In this document: one piece after another, positions 16,288 to 24,643 of the stretch
How the letters are laid out: the number at the start of each line of letters is the position of its first letter
How positions within the stretch are numbered: the first letter of the stretch is position 1
Assembly (NCBI RefSeq): GCF_018141545.1
Contig: NZ_CP064356.1
Coordinates: 3,547,001-3,611,000, forward strand
DNA from: Miltoncostaea oceani
Lineage (GTDB): Bacteria > Actinomycetota > Thermoleophilia > Miltoncostaeales > Miltoncostaeaceae
Length of the DNA: 64,000 nt
Direction: 5' to 3'
The notes under the pieces: model-generated
What the model saw: only the letters and a program-made list of their open reading frames with translations
What the model was told of the DNA's origin: nothing
Databases searched by the model: none
Position numbers and translations under genes: made by a program

Positions 16288-16847
16288 GCCCCACCTCCCG
16301 CGGTCACGAGGGCGGTGCGCATCTCGGCCTTCGCCCGGCGCAGGCGGCCCTTCAGGGTCCCCTGCGGGATGCCGAGCAGGCGGGCGGCCTCACGCGTCGT
16401 GAGGCCGTCGAGGACCGTGGCCTGCACCACCGCCCGGAGCTCGGGCGACAGGCGCCCGAGCGCGGACCCGAGGTCGCCGTGCTCGACGCCGAGCAGCACC
16501 TCCTCCTCCGCGCTGGCGAGCGGGGTGGCGTGGGCGTCGAGGTCGGCGGCGCCGAACGGCGTCGGGGCCTCGTGACGGCGCAACCGGTCGACCAGGCGGC
16601 GCACGGCGATGCCCCACAGCCACGCGGCCGGCTCGCCGTCGGAGCGGAACCGCCGCGCGCCGCGCCACACCGCGACGAACGTGTCGGAGAGCACGTCGGC
16701 CACCACTTCCTCGTCGTTGCAGCGGCGACGCAGCCGCGCCGCGATCCACGGGCCGTGGCGGTCGAAGAGGACGCGCAGCGCCCCCTCGTCGCCGGCGGCG
16801 ACCGCGCGCAGCAGCACGGCGTCGTCGGAATTGCGGTTCACGTTCAC
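16284..16847 (-). CDS. ECF-type RNA polymerase sigma factor
   Basis: The 187-residue protein has sigma region 2 (LFDRHGPWIAARLRRR, DVLSDTFVAVWRGARRF) and region 4 (LSPELRAVVQATVLDGLTTREAARLLGIPQGTLKGRLRRAK, seen across residues 128-168), with no regions 1 or 3. It heads a five-gene operon with overlapping stops: anti-sigma/membrane protein, ABC ATPase and two permeases. GTG 16847 and GTG 16841 are both possible starts; GAGCAGG suits the second better. Autoregulation is likely by analogy with other ECF systems. Confidence 0.9.
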   Translation of the reverse strand: MNVNRNSDDAVLLRAVAAGDEGALRVLFDRHGPWIAARLRRRCNDEEVVADVLSDTFVAVWRGARRFRSDGEPAAWLWGIAVRRLVDRLRRHEAPTPFGAADLDAHATPLASAEEEVLLGVEHGDLGSALGRLSPELRAVVQATVLDGLTTREAARLLGIPQGTLKGRLRRAKAEMRTALVTAGGGA

Positions 16848-16880
16848 ACCTGCTCTGTCGCGGCGAGCAGGGCGATCGGA

Positions 16881-17084
16881 TCACGGATGGTGGGGCGGAT
16901 GCACCCCCGTCGTGCCACGGGGCGCGCCGGGGGCGCGGGGAACCGCCACGCGGCGGGGGACGCCTCCGGCGGCGGACGTGGAGCCGCCTGGTGGCGCGAG
17001 CCGCGCAGGAAGCGACCGGGGCGCGCCGGGCACCCGAGCCGTCCCGTCGGCGGTCGCCTCGGGGTCCTTCTCGGGTCCGTGCAT
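16881..17084 (-). CDS. Possible small basic protein with a strong ribosome binding site
   Basis: The 374-bp space between the sigma factor and trehalose synthase genes holds a 67-codon reading frame. Its ATG is preceded by GAGGAGG (minus strand, 17091-17097) at a 6-nt spacing, the best Shine-Dalgarno match nearby. The product (MHGPEKDPEATADG..) is Pro/Arg/Gly rich with no motif, helix or membrane segment, and looks disordered. The ribosome binding site argues for a gene; the composition argues for chance in GC-rich DNA. Confidence 0.35.
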   Translation of the reverse strand: MHGPEKDPEATADGTARVPGAPRSLPARLAPPGGSTSAAGGVPRRVAVPRAPGAPRGTTGVHPPHHP

Positions 17085-17221
17085 CGTGAGCCTCCTCGGG
17101 TCGGTGCCCGGGATCCGTCCCGGACGGACCGCTCCCGACTCCCGCGGCGTGTGGCTTTCCCGCATCCGCGACCGGGCGGGACCGGTGGCGCGAGGGGCCG
17201 GGCGGGTCCACCGTCACCCAG

Positions 17222-18775
17222 ATGACGACTGCTCCGCGCACTCCGCAACGGGACGGCCTGCGGCCGGCGGAGGTCCACATCGCGCCGCGCCGGCTGGCGC
17301 GCCTCGGGGACCTCCTCGATCCGGAGGGTTTCGCGCTCTCCTGCGAGCGACTGCGGTCCGCGGCGGATCTGGTGCGGGGACGGGTCGTCTGGCATGTCAA
17401 CTCGACCGCCCGCGGTGGCGGGGTCGCCGAGATGATGGGGTCGCTGATCGGCTACTCCCGCGACGCCGGCGCCGACGCCCGCTGGCTGGTGATCGCCGGC
17501 ACCCCCGACTTCTTCGCCGTCACGAAGCGGCTGCACAACATGCTGCACGGGGACCCCGGCGACGCCGGTGGCCTGGGTGCGGCCGAGCGGCGGGTCTACG
17601 AGGGCGTGCTGCGCGAGAACGCCGTCGAGCTGGCGGCCGTCGTCCGGCCCGGTGACGTGGTGGTGCTGCACGACCCGCAGACGGCGGGGCTGATACCCGC
17701 GATGCGGCGCCGCGGCGCGATCGTCGTGTGGCGATGCCACATTGGCAGCGAGCGCCTCGACGACCCGCGGGTCTCCGAGGCGTGGGCGTTCCTCGAGCGG
17801 TACCTGCCGGGGGCCCACGCCGCCGTCTTCACGCGCGAGGCGTACGTCCCGGCCTGCTGCCGGGCCGGGCGGGTGGCCGTCATCCAGCCGTCGATCGACC
17901 CGTTCTCACCGAAGAACCAGGACCTCGCCCCCGCCGTCGTGCGTGCGATCCTCGTCGACACGGGCCTCGTGGAGGGCCCCGACGGCGAGTCGCCCGTGTT
18001 CGTGCGCGACGACGGCGCGCCCGGCCGGGTGGACCGGGGCGCCGACATCCTTCGCGTCGGGCGCGCGCCGGGGTGGGAGACCCCGCTCGTCGTGCAGGTC
18101 TCCCGCTGGGACCGCCTCAAGGACCCCGCCGGGGTGATGGCGGGCTTCGCCCGCCTCGACGCGGCCGACGCCGCGGGGGCCCATCTCGTGCTGGCCGGCC
18201 CGGCGGTCACCGCGGTCGCCGACGACCCCGAGGCCCCGGAGGTGCTCGGCGAGGTCACCCGGGCCTGGCGTGCGCTCCCCCACGACACGCGCCGGCGCGT
18301 GCAGCTCGTCGCGCTCCCGATGGCGGACCCCGGGGAGAACGCCGCGATCGTCAACGCGCTCCAGCGTCACGCGACGGTGGTCGTGCAGAAGAGCATCGAG
18401 GAGGGCTTCGGCCTGACGGTCACCGAGGCGATGTGGAAGGGGCGCCCGGTCGTCGCGAGCGCGGTGGGGGGCATCACCGAGCAGATCCGCGACAACCGCG
18501 ACGGCCTCCTGGTGCCCGACCCGCGCGACCTCGACGGGTTCGCCGGCGTCCTCCGCGGCCTGCTCGCGGATCCCGCCCAGCAGCGCCGACTCGGCGTCGC
18601 GGCCCGCGAGCGCGTCCTCTCGCGGTTCCTCCCCATCCGCCACCTCACCGACTACGCGCGGCTGATCGGGGATCTGATCACCGATCACGGCTCGGCGCAC
18701 CGGCCGGATCGCCCCGCCCGCCCTCCGCGCGCCATCCGCACCGGCACCACCACCGGGACGGCGTCGACGGGGTGA
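17222..18775 (+). CDS. treT: Trehalose synthase, GT4 glycosyltransferase (TreT-like)
   Basis: This 517-residue GT-B glycosyltransferase is typical of TreT: VWHVNSTARGGGVAEMM near residue 60, WRCHIGS near 172, and the retaining-enzyme EX7E region in QKSIEEGFGLTVTEAMWKGRPV, read across residues 388-410. TreT joins NDP-glucose and glucose to trehalose, reversibly. A Pro/Arg/Thr-rich tail of about 30 residues follows the catalytic core. No ribosome binding site or clear promoter precedes ATG 17222. It is convergent with the aldolase gene across a strong hairpin. Confidence 0.85.
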   Translation: MTTAPRTPQRDGLRPAEVHIAPRRLARLGDLLDPEGFALSCERLRSAADLVRGRVVWHVNSTARGGGVAEMMGSLIGYSRDAGADARWLVIAGTPDFFAVTKRLHNMLHGDPGDAGGLGAAERRVYEGVLRENAVELAAVVRPGDVVVLHDPQTAGLIPAMRRRGAIVVWRCHIGSERLDDPRVSEAWAFLERYLPGAHAAVFTREAYVPACCRAGRVAVIQPSIDPFSPKNQDLAPAVVRAILVDTGLVEGPDGESPVFVRDDGAPGRVDRGADILRVGRAPGWETPLVVQVSRWDRLKDPAGVMAGFARLDAADAAGAHLVLAGPAVTAVADDPEAPEVLGEVTRAWRALPHDTRRRVQLVALPMADPGENAAIVNALQRHATVVVQKSIEEGFGLTVTEAMWKGRPVVASAVGGITEQIRDNRDGLLVPDPRDLDGFAGVLRGLLADPAQQRRLGVAARERVLSRFLPIRHLTDYARLIGDLITDHGSAHRPDRPARPPRAIRTGTTTGTASTG

Positions 18776-18796
18776 CGGCGCCCGGGGCGCGTGACG

Positions 18797-18826
18797 GCGC
18801 GGCGCGACCCCGGGGTCGCGCCGCGC
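18797..18826. terminator. Perfect bidirectional hairpin between treT and fbaB
   Basis: A 30-bp perfect palindrome, with 18797-18811 pairing to 18812-18826 and forming a hairpin with a CCGG loop. It lies between two convergent stop codons and can end transcription from both sides. Confidence 0.8.
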
Positions 18827-18833
18827 GCCGCGG

Positions 18834-19910
18834 TCAGGCCAGGGTGATCGTGTCGTCCAGGTAGACGTCCTGGACGGCGTTCAGCAGCGCCGCGCCGTCG
18901 GCGAAGGGGCGCTGGAAGGCCTTGCGGCCCGAGATGAGGCCGGCGCCGCCGGCGCGCTTGTTGACGACGGCGGTGCGGACGGCCTCCGCCAGGTCGCTGT
19001 CGCCTGCGGAGGCGCCACCCGAGTTGATCAGCGGGATCCGGCCCATGTAGCAGTTCGCCACCTGGTACCGGGTCTGGTCGATCGGGTTGTCGCTCATCAG
19101 CTCCGAGTAGACCCTCGGGTGCGTCTTGCCGAACTTCAGGTCGGTGAAGCCGGGGGCCGCCGTCTCGGGGAGCTTCTGCTTGATGATGTCCGCCTCGATC
19201 GTCACGCCGAGGTGGTTCGCCTGGCTCGTGAGGTCCGCGGCGACGTGGTAGTCGGGGCCGCCGTCCTTCGGGCTGAACGCCGAGTTCCGCATGTAGCACC
19301 ACAGGACCGTCGCCATCCCCAGCTCGTGGGCGGCGGCGAACGCCTGGGAGACCTCGACGATCTGGCGCTTCGACTCCGGCGAGCCGAAGTAGATCGTCGC
19401 GCCGACCGCGACCGCGCCGAGCTCCCACGCCTGCTTCACCGACGCGAACATGATCTGGTCGTAGGCGTTCGGGTACGACAGGAACTCGTTGTGGTTGATC
19501 TTCAGCATGAACGGGATGCGGTGGGCGTAGCGCCGCGACGCGATCCCGAGCGTGCCGAGCGTGCTCGCGACGGCGTTGCAGCCACCCTCGATCGCGAGCT
19601 CCACGATCCGGACCGGGTCGAAGAACTCGGGGTTCGGCGCGAACGACGCCGCCGCCGAGTGCTCGATGCCCTGGTCGACCGGGAGGATCGAGACGTAGCC
19701 GGTGCCGCCGAGGCGACCGTGGTCGAACAGCGTCTGCAGCGAACGCAGCACCGGGACCGGGCGGTCCGAGCCGGTCATGACGTCATCGACCCAGGTGGGC
19801 CCCGGAGCCGTGATGCGGTCCCGCGGGATCGTCTCGCAGGTGTGGGTGAGGAGGGCCTCGCCCTCGTCGCCCAGCAGCTCCTCGATCGACCTGCCTGCCG
19901 TCGTCGCCAC
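18834..19910 (-). CDS. fbaB: Class I fructose-bisphosphate aldolase
   Basis: The 358-residue protein follows E. coli FbaB (DhnA-type class I aldolase) nearly end to end: LSILPVDQG-like [56 protein letters not shown] and [13 protein letters not shown]. Class I aldolases form a Schiff base with a lysine; ADIIKQK and LKINHNE carry the candidates. It cleaves fructose 1,6-bisphosphate in glycolysis or runs in reverse in gluconeogenesis. GTG 19910 is chosen because GAGGAGG lies just upstream on the minus strand; an in-frame ATG at 19949 lacks such a site. Confidence 0.95.
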   Translation of the reverse strand: MATTAGRSIEELLGDEGEALLTHTCETIPRDRITAPGPTWVDDVMTGSDRPVPVLRSLQTLFDHGRLGGTGYVSILPVDQGIEHSAAASFAPNPEFFDPVRIVELAIEGGCNAVASTLGTLGIASRRYAHRIPFMLKINHNEFLSYPNAYDQIMFASVKQAWELGAVAVGATIYFGSPESKRQIVEVSQAFAAAHELGMATVLWCYMRNSAFSPKDGGPDYHVAADLTSQANHLGVTIEADIIKQKLPETAAPGFTDLKFGKTHPRVYSELMSDNPIDQTRYQVANCYMGRIPLINSGGASAGDSDLAEAVRTAVVNKRAGGAGLISGRKAFQRPFADGAALLNAVQDVYLDDTITLA

Positions 19911-20037
19911 GGAAGTCCTCCTCGAATCGTTCACGCCCCGATGGGACACAGCCTAGTGGCTCGCCCGCGCGGCGCGGCGCGGGCCGCGAGGGACGAAACG
20001 GGGTGGCGATCCTGACAGACGCCCGCGCGAACCCGGC

Positions 20038-20043
20038 TACGAT
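20038..20043 (+). promoter_or_regulatory. -10 box TACGAT giving a leaderless ccdA
   Basis: TACGAT ends 6 nt before GTG 20050. A CTGACA hexamer at 20012-20017 is a possible -35 element, although the 20-bp spacing is long. Confidence 0.5.
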
Positions 20044-20049
20044 CGGCGT

Positions 20050-20766
20050 GTGCAGGACATCAGCGCCCTGAGCTACCCGGTGGCCTTCGCGGCGGGGTTC
20101 GTCTCGTTCGCGTCGCCCTGCGTGCTGGCCGTCGTCCCCGGCTACCTGACGTTCATCTCGGGGGTCTCGTTCGACGAGCTCGGGTCGCGCACCCGCGACG
20201 TCCTCGTGCCGACGGCGGCGTTCGTGTTCGGGTTCTCCCTCATGTTCACCGCCTACGGCGCGGGCGCCGGGCTGATCGGCTACTCGCTGACCGAGGACCA
20301 GGAGACGCTGAACCTGGTGGCCGGGATCCTCCTCATCGCGATGGGGATCGCCATGGTGGCGCTGCCGCGCCTCGGGCTGATGCAGACGGAGCGGCGCTTC
20401 ACGATGGCGCAGCGCCCGACGACGCTGGTCGGGGCGTCCCTCGTGGGGGCGGCGTTCGCGGTGGGGTGGACGCCCTGCATCGGGCCGATCCTCGCGAGCA
20501 TCCTCAGCTACGCCGCCCCGACGGGCTCCCCCGGCATCGGCGCGAGCCTCCTCTTCACCTACTCGCTCGGCCTCGGGATACCGTTCCTGCTCTCGGGTCT
20601 CTTCGTGACCCGGGCGATGGCGGCGTTCCGCTGGATGCGGGACCGGTGGCGCGTCGTCAACGCGACGGCGGCCGGCCTGTTCATCGTCATCGGGTTCCTC
20701 GTCGCGACCGGGAGGTTCGAGATCATCACCCAGCGTCTCGCCGGAGTGGGGTTCACGGGCATTTGA
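20050..20766 (+). CDS. ccdA: Cytochrome c biogenesis thiol transporter CcdA
   Basis: The 238-residue membrane protein has six helices and the two CcdA cysteines in the expected helices: C24 in ASPCVLAVVPGYL and C143 in GWTPCIGP. CcdA passes reducing equivalents from cytosolic thioredoxin across the membrane to thiol proteins for haem-c attachment. This fits the cytochrome c fusion at the start of the window. Its stop overlaps the TTG start of the next gene (TTGA), an odd operon partner from sugar metabolism. Confidence 0.9.
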   Translation: MQDISALSYPVAFAAGFVSFASPCVLAVVPGYLTFISGVSFDELGSRTRDVLVPTAAFVFGFSLMFTAYGAGAGLIGYSLTEDQETLNLVAGILLIAMGIAMVALPRLGLMQTERRFTMAQRPTTLVGASLVGAAFAVGWTPCIGPILASILSYAAPTGSPGIGASLLFTYSLGLGIPFLLSGLFVTRAMAAFRWMRDRWRVVNATAAGLFIVIGFLVATGRFEIITQRLAGVGFTGI

Positions 20767-21833
20767 GGATCGTGTCGATCGTCGGCAACCGGCCCCAGTT
20801 CGTGAAGGCCGCGCCGCTCAGCCGCGCCCTGCGCACCCGCGTCGACGAGGTCCTCGTCCACAGCGGCCAGCACTACGACCCCGAGCTCGCCGACCTCATC
20901 TTCGACGAGCTGGACATCCCCGCCCCCGACCACGCCCTCGGCGTCGGTCCCGGCAGCCCCCTCGCGCAGCTCGCCGTGATGTGCGAGCGCCTCGAGCCGC
21001 TGCTCGTCGCCGAGGCGCCCGACATGGTGCTCGTCTACGGCGACACCACCACCACCCTCGCGGGGGCGCTCGCGGCGGCGAAGCTCGACATCCCCCTCGG
21101 CCACGTCGAGGCGGGACTCCGGTCGTTCGACCGGTCGATGCCGGAGGAGCAGAACCGCGTCGTCACCGACCACCTCTCCGCCCTGCTGCTCTGCCCGACC
21201 GACACCGCCGTCGCCAACCTCGCCCGCGAGGGGCTGACCCGCGGCGTCCACCAGGTGGGCGACGTCATGCTCGACGCGAGCCGCATGTTCGCCCCGGTGG
21301 CGGGGGCGCGCCCCGGTCCCGCGGCGCTCGGACTGGACCCCGGCGGGTACCTGCTCGTCACGATCCACCGCGCGGCCGCGACCGACACCCCCGAGGCCCT
21401 CCGGGCGATGGTCGACGTGCTCACCGCCATCGAGGAGCCCGCCGTGTTCCCCGTGCACCCCCGCACCCGGCACAAGCTCGAGGCCGGGGGGCTGTGGGAC
21501 GAGGTCGCCGCCCACCCCACCCTGCGCCTCTCCCCGCCCGTCGGGTACCTCGACTTCACCGCCCTGCTCATCGGCGCCCGCGCCGTCGTGACCGACTCGG
21601 GCGGGGTGCAGAAGGAGGCCTACTTCCAGGGCGTCCCGTGCGTCACCCTGCGCGACGGGACGGAGTGGGTCGAGACCGTCGAGGGGGGCTTCAACACCCT
21701 CACGGGGATGGACCCCGGCCGCGTCCGCGCCGCCCTCGCGGACCTGTCGATGCCCGCCGAGCGGCCCCCGTACTACGGCGACGGGCGCGCCGCGGAGCGG
21801 ATCGCCGAGGCCGTCGTCGCCCACGGCGCCTGA
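20763..21833 (+). CDS. wecB: UDP-N-acetylglucosamine 2-epimerase family protein
   Basis: The 356-residue protein has the family landmarks: GNRPQFVKAAPL, GDTTTTLAGALAAAKL, HVEAGLRSFDRSMPEEQNR, VTIHRA and TDSGGVQKEA. It epimerises C2 of a UDP-GlcNAc-type sugar. Given the WbpA-, WbpB- and WbpD-like genes 3 kb downstream, a WbpI-type role on UDP-diacetamido-glucuronate is an alternative to WecB proper. Translation starts at TTG 20763 inside TTGA, the only start that keeps the conserved first strand LRIVSIVGNRPQ. Confidence 0.88.
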   Translation: MRIVSIVGNRPQFVKAAPLSRALRTRVDEVLVHSGQHYDPELADLIFDELDIPAPDHALGVGPGSPLAQLAVMCERLEPLLVAEAPDMVLVYGDTTTTLAGALAAAKLDIPLGHVEAGLRSFDRSMPEEQNRVVTDHLSALLLCPTDTAVANLAREGLTRGVHQVGDVMLDASRMFAPVAGARPGPAALGLDPGGYLLVTIHRAAATDTPEALRAMVDVLTAIEEPAVFPVHPRTRHKLEAGGLWDEVAAHPTLRLSPPVGYLDFTALLIGARAVVTDSGGVQKEAYFQGVPCVTLRDGTEWVETVEGGFNTLTGMDPGRVRAALADLSMPAERPPYYGDGRAAERIAEAVVAHGA

Positions 21834-21834
21834 G

Positions 21835-21861
21835 CGGCCCCTTACCACCCGGTCGGGGCCG
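21835..21861 (+). terminator. Hairpin after the ccdA-wecB operon
   Basis: CGGCCCC (21835-21841) pairs with GGGGCCG (21855-21861) around a 13-nt loop, immediately after the wecB stop. Confidence 0.5.
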
Positions 21862-21915
21862 GCGCTCTATACCTTCGTCCAGCGGCGACCGGTCGCCAGG
21901 GGCGGGCGACCGGCA

Positions 21916-21979
21916 TAGAATCCGCCGGTATCTCCCGGGTGGGATCCGTCCCGGGACCACGCAGCGACAAGGTGACGCG
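21916..21979 (+). promoter_or_regulatory. Promoter and structured leader of the secreted Ig-like protein
   Basis: TAGAAT at 21916-21921 is a good -10 box. The roughly 52-nt leader holds an imperfect palindrome (two CCCGGG sites flanking GGATCC) that can fold into a hairpin. A ribosome binding site AAGGTG follows, a few bases before GTG 21980. Confidence 0.45.
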
Positions 21980-23899
21980 GTGACCGTGCAGACCTCCCGA
22001 ACGACCACCCGACGCAGGTTCCGGACGATGGCGGCCCTCGCCGGCATCGGATGCCTCGCCTTCGCGGCCTCCGCCCTCGGGGTGACCGAGCCGCCGGGCG
22101 TCGGCACGTCGTCGCCGCGCAACCAGACCGCGCCGTGGGTGTTCAACTGGGGCACGCCGGAGCCCGCCGACGGCGAGTCGATCGTGGGCTACGTCGGCGG
22201 GGCCACCGCCGACCCCGGCGCCACCCCCGCGACCCCGGTCACCCCCGGCGGCACCGTCGCCGTCGCGGAGAGCGACCGCTACTTCCGCGTCGCCGCGCTG
22301 CTCGACGGCGGCGCCATCGGCCCGTACGCGACCCTGCCGATCCTGCCGGACTACACCGCCCCGACCGTCAGCGCCGTCCTGTCCGGCACGCCGAACGCCG
22401 CGGGCTGGTACCGGTCGCTCACGATCGACGTCACCTGCTCGGACGAGGGCGGCGGCCCCGTCAGCTGTCCCGACGTGACCTGGAGCGAGGACGGCGCGTT
22501 CGGCGCCGGGGCCCGCTCGGTCAGCGCGGTCGACGCGGCCGGCAACTCCGCGTCCTTCCCGCTCCCCGCCTTCAACTTCGACGCGACGCGGCCGAACCCG
22601 GGTGCGCCGACCACCTACGGCCAGCCGCTCTCGCCCGGCCCGCAGGCCCTCGTCGCCGAGGAGCCCCTCTTCAGCTGGACCCGCGGCCTCGACGAGCGCT
22701 CCGGCATCGCCCGCTACGAGCTGCAGTGGCGCCTGCTCGACGAGGACGACTGGACGACGATGAACGACGACGTGGCGAACCCCGCCGTCGGCGACCCGTC
22801 CGGCCGGCGCGCCGCCTCGACCCCCGACCTGCCGGTGCGGACCGCCTTCGAGTGGCGCGTCGTGACCTTCGACGTCGCCGGCAACTCGCGGGCCTCGAAC
22901 CGCCAGACGCTGACGATCGACCCGACCGTCCCCGCCGCGCCGACGATCACCGGCGGCCCGGCCGCGCCGACGAAGGTCTCGTCGCCGACCTTCTCCTGGA
23001 ACGGCACGGAGCAGACCTACCTCTGGGACGTCACCCTCGCCGGCGCGCAGAACCCGCTGCGCCTGGGCGGCGGCCCCGCCACCGAGGCCACGATCCAGAA
23101 CCTCCCCGACGGCGACTACACCTTCCGCGTCTCCCAGGTGACGCAGGCCGGGCGCGAGAGCGCCGAGGCGACCCGCTCCTTCAAGGTCGACACGACGCCC
23201 CCGCCGCCGCCCGGGATCCTGGTCCGCCCGCCGTTCCCGGCTATCTCGGAGCCCGTCTTCACGTGGGAGACCGAGGCCGGCGCCTACTCGCGCTGGGTCG
23301 TCCTCGACGCCGCCGGCAACGCCGTCATCCCCGTCAGCGACACCCCGGCGACGAGCGTGACGCTGCCGACGTTCCCCGACGGCGCCTACAGCTTCCAGCT
23401 CCAGCAGATCGACGCCGCCGGCAACGTGTCGGCCCCGGCCGTCGAGCCGTTCACGATGCTCGCCCCGCTGACGCCGGCGCCCGCGCCGTCCAGCGGCAAC
23501 ATCACGGTGCTGCCCCGCCAGAACGCCGTCCGCCTCAAGCCGAAGGCCGGCCAGGTCGTGCCGACCCGGGCCCCCGTGCTGCGCTGGACCCGCGGCCCGA
23601 AGGGCACCAAGCTCTACAACCTGCAGGTCTTCCGCGTCGTCAAGCGCCGCGGCAGCGCCCCGAAGATCCGCAAGGTGCTCTCGGTGTTCCCCCGCGGCCT
23701 CCAGATGCGGGCGCCCCGCGCCAAGCTCACCCCCGGCACCTGCTACGTCTGGCGCGTCTGGCCGTACACGGGCCGGGCGTTCACCCCGAAGCCCGTCGGC
23801 GTCAGCAACTTCTGCGTCGCCAGCTCCAAGGTGATCAAGCTCAAGCAGAAGCAGGCGCGGGCCCGCAAGATCGCCGCCGCCCGGGCCGCCCGGCGCTGA
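21980..23899 (+). CDS. Secreted multi-domain protein with fibronectin/Ig-like repeats
   Basis: The 639-residue protein has an N-terminal signal peptide: basic start, hydrophobic stretch near residues 17-36, possible cleavage after SALG. Several beta-sandwich repeats follow. The repeats share F-W-T/N segments (FSWTRGLD, FSWNGTEQ, FTWETEAG), DG-Y-F-V/Q (DGDYTFRVSQ, DGAYSFQLQQ) and DAAGN turns, typical of FN3/Ig-like folds. The last 80 residues are Lys/Arg-rich (KLKQKQARARK), perhaps for cell-wall attachment. Its role is probably structural or adhesive at the surface. Confidence 0.8.
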   Translation: MTVQTSRTTTRRRFRTMAALAGIGCLAFAASALGVTEPPGVGTSSPRNQTAPWVFNWGTPEPADGESIVGYVGGATADPGATPATPVTPGGTVAVAESDRYFRVAALLDGGAIGPYATLPILPDYTAPTVSAVLSGTPNAAGWYRSLTIDVTCSDEGGGPVSCPDVTWSEDGAFGAGARSVSAVDAAGNSASFPLPAFNFDATRPNPGAPTTYGQPLSPGPQALVAEEPLFSWTRGLDERSGIARYELQWRLLDEDDWTTMNDDVANPAVGDPSGRRAASTPDLPVRTAFEWRVVTFDVAGNSRASNRQTLTIDPTVPAAPTITGGPAAPTKVSSPTFSWNGTEQTYLWDVTLAGAQNPLRLGGGPATEATIQNLPDGDYTFRVSQVTQAGRESAEATRSFKVDTTPPPPPGILVRPPFPAISEPVFTWETEAGAYSRWVVLDAAGNAVIPVSDTPATSVTLPTFPDGAYSFQLQQIDAAGNVSAPAVEPFTMLAPLTPAPAPSSGNITVLPRQNAVRLKPKAGQVVPTRAPVLRWTRGPKGTKLYNLQVFRVVKRRGSAPKIRKVLSVFPRGLQMRAPRAKLTPGTCYVWRVWPYTGRAFTPKPVGVSNFCVASSKVIKLKQKQARARKIAAARAARR

Positions 23900-23955
23900 G
23901 CCCGTCCGACCTCGACGTCCGACCCGCGGGTCAGACGTCGAGGTCGAACGGGCTC
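23898..23955. terminator. Very long bidirectional hairpin between convergent genes
   Basis: The arms 23898-23919 and 23934-23955 pair at 21 of 22 positions. Between them GACCCGCGGGTC is itself a perfect palindrome. The structure covers the stop codons of both flanking genes, so part of the minus-strand protein's C-terminus is encoded in the stem. Confidence 0.8.
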
Positions 23956-24542
23956 GGCTCGAGCACCCCGGAGCGCTCCGGGCCGGGCCGGGGCGTCTCG
24001 TAGACCTCGGTCGCGCCGATCCGCGGCGACAGGGCGTCGGGGCGGATGACGACGAAGACCCGGGTCTCGCGCTCGCGCTCCGCCGCGTCCCAGGCCCTGG
24101 ACGCGATCCAGTCGATCGCGCCGAGCGACCCGAGCGCCCCGGCGAGGAGGCCGGCCATCAGGCCGCCGCCCCCGGTGAAGCGGTCGAAGATCAGCATCGC
24201 GATGACGCCCGTCAGGACGATCCCCGCGAGGCGCATCCGCCGGTCGCGGGTGCTCGCGAGGGTCTCGTGCACCGTCGCGCGGGGCGGCGGGACGGCCCGG
24301 TCGAGGCTCTCCCGGATGCGGCGCGCCCCCGACGGGGCGGCCAGCAACAGGGGCGGGAGGGCCGCCACGAGGGCGGCGAGGGCGGTCGCGCCCTCGCGCA
24401 CCGGCTCGCCCAGCAACCACGTCGTGGTCCAGAACAGCGCGATGACCAGCGCGGTGGCCACGGACGCCTGACCGCGCCAGCGCGTCTCGTCGGCGACGCG
24501 CACCAGGCGGGGCAGGCCGGCGAGCAGGCTTTCCGGCCTCAG
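23931..24542 (-). CDS. Membrane protein of unknown function
   Basis: The product of about 203 residues has two N-terminal helices (near residues 25-42 and 45-60), a basic loop, two further helices in the middle including a glycine-rich turn FTGGGGLMAG, and a soluble acidic C-terminus. No family was recognised. No ATG exists near the expected start. CTG 24542 follows AAAGGA at 6-nt spacing on the minus strand and is preferred; GTG 24503 is an alternative. Its promoter overlaps that of the divergent nucleotide-sugar dehydrogenase. Confidence 0.6.
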   Translation of the reverse strand: MRPESLLAGLPRLVRVADETRWRGQASVATALVIALFWTTTWLLGEPVREGATALAALVAALPPLLLAAPSGARRIRESLDRAVPPPRATVHETLASTRDRRMRLAGIVLTGVIAMLIFDRFTGGGGLMAGLLAGALGSLGAIDWIASRAWDAAERERETRVFVVIRPDALSPRIGATEVYETPRPGPERSGVLEPSPFDLDV

Positions 24543-24574
24543 CGGCGATCCTTTCGAACGGGTCGGCGAATCCG

Positions 24575-24581
24575 TAGAGTA
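24575..24581. promoter_or_regulatory. Overlapping divergent -10 boxes
   Basis: TAGAGT (plus, 24575-24580) and TACTCT (minus, 24576-24581) occupy nearly the same base pairs. RNA polymerase could bind in only one direction at a time, coupling the dehydrogenase and membrane-protein genes inversely. Confidence 0.5.
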
Positions 24582-24589
24582 GCCCGTCG

Positions 24590-24643
24590 GTGATTCACCT
24601 CCTCCCGCACCACGCGATCCCCGGATCGCACACGCGCCCCTGA
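24590..24643 (+). CDS. 17-residue leader peptide overlapping the dehydrogenase start
   Basis: GTG 24590 lies 9 nt after the TAGAGT box and opens an 17-codon frame (VIHLLPHHAIPGSHTRP). Its TGA (24641-24643) overlaps CTG 24640 of the nucleotide-sugar dehydrogenase. It would bring ribosomes to a CTG start that has no Shine-Dalgarno site. A single-base indel in the real N-terminus is the alternative reading. Confidence 0.4.
   Translation: MIHLLPHHAIPGSHTRP

Noticed and set aside
21922-21979. Possible riboswitch ahead of the secreted protein
   Set aside because: The leader folds around CCCGGG repeats, but I could not match any known riboswitch core, so it is kept only as a structured leader.
20981-23899. 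A 972-codon plus-strand frame
   Set aside because: The first third is an Arg/Pro-rich shadow of the WecB-like gene. The true start is GTG 21980 with a signal peptide.
22051-24003. A 650-codon plus-strand frame inside the secreted Ig-like gene
   Set aside because: The Arg-dominated composition is that of an out-of-frame reading.
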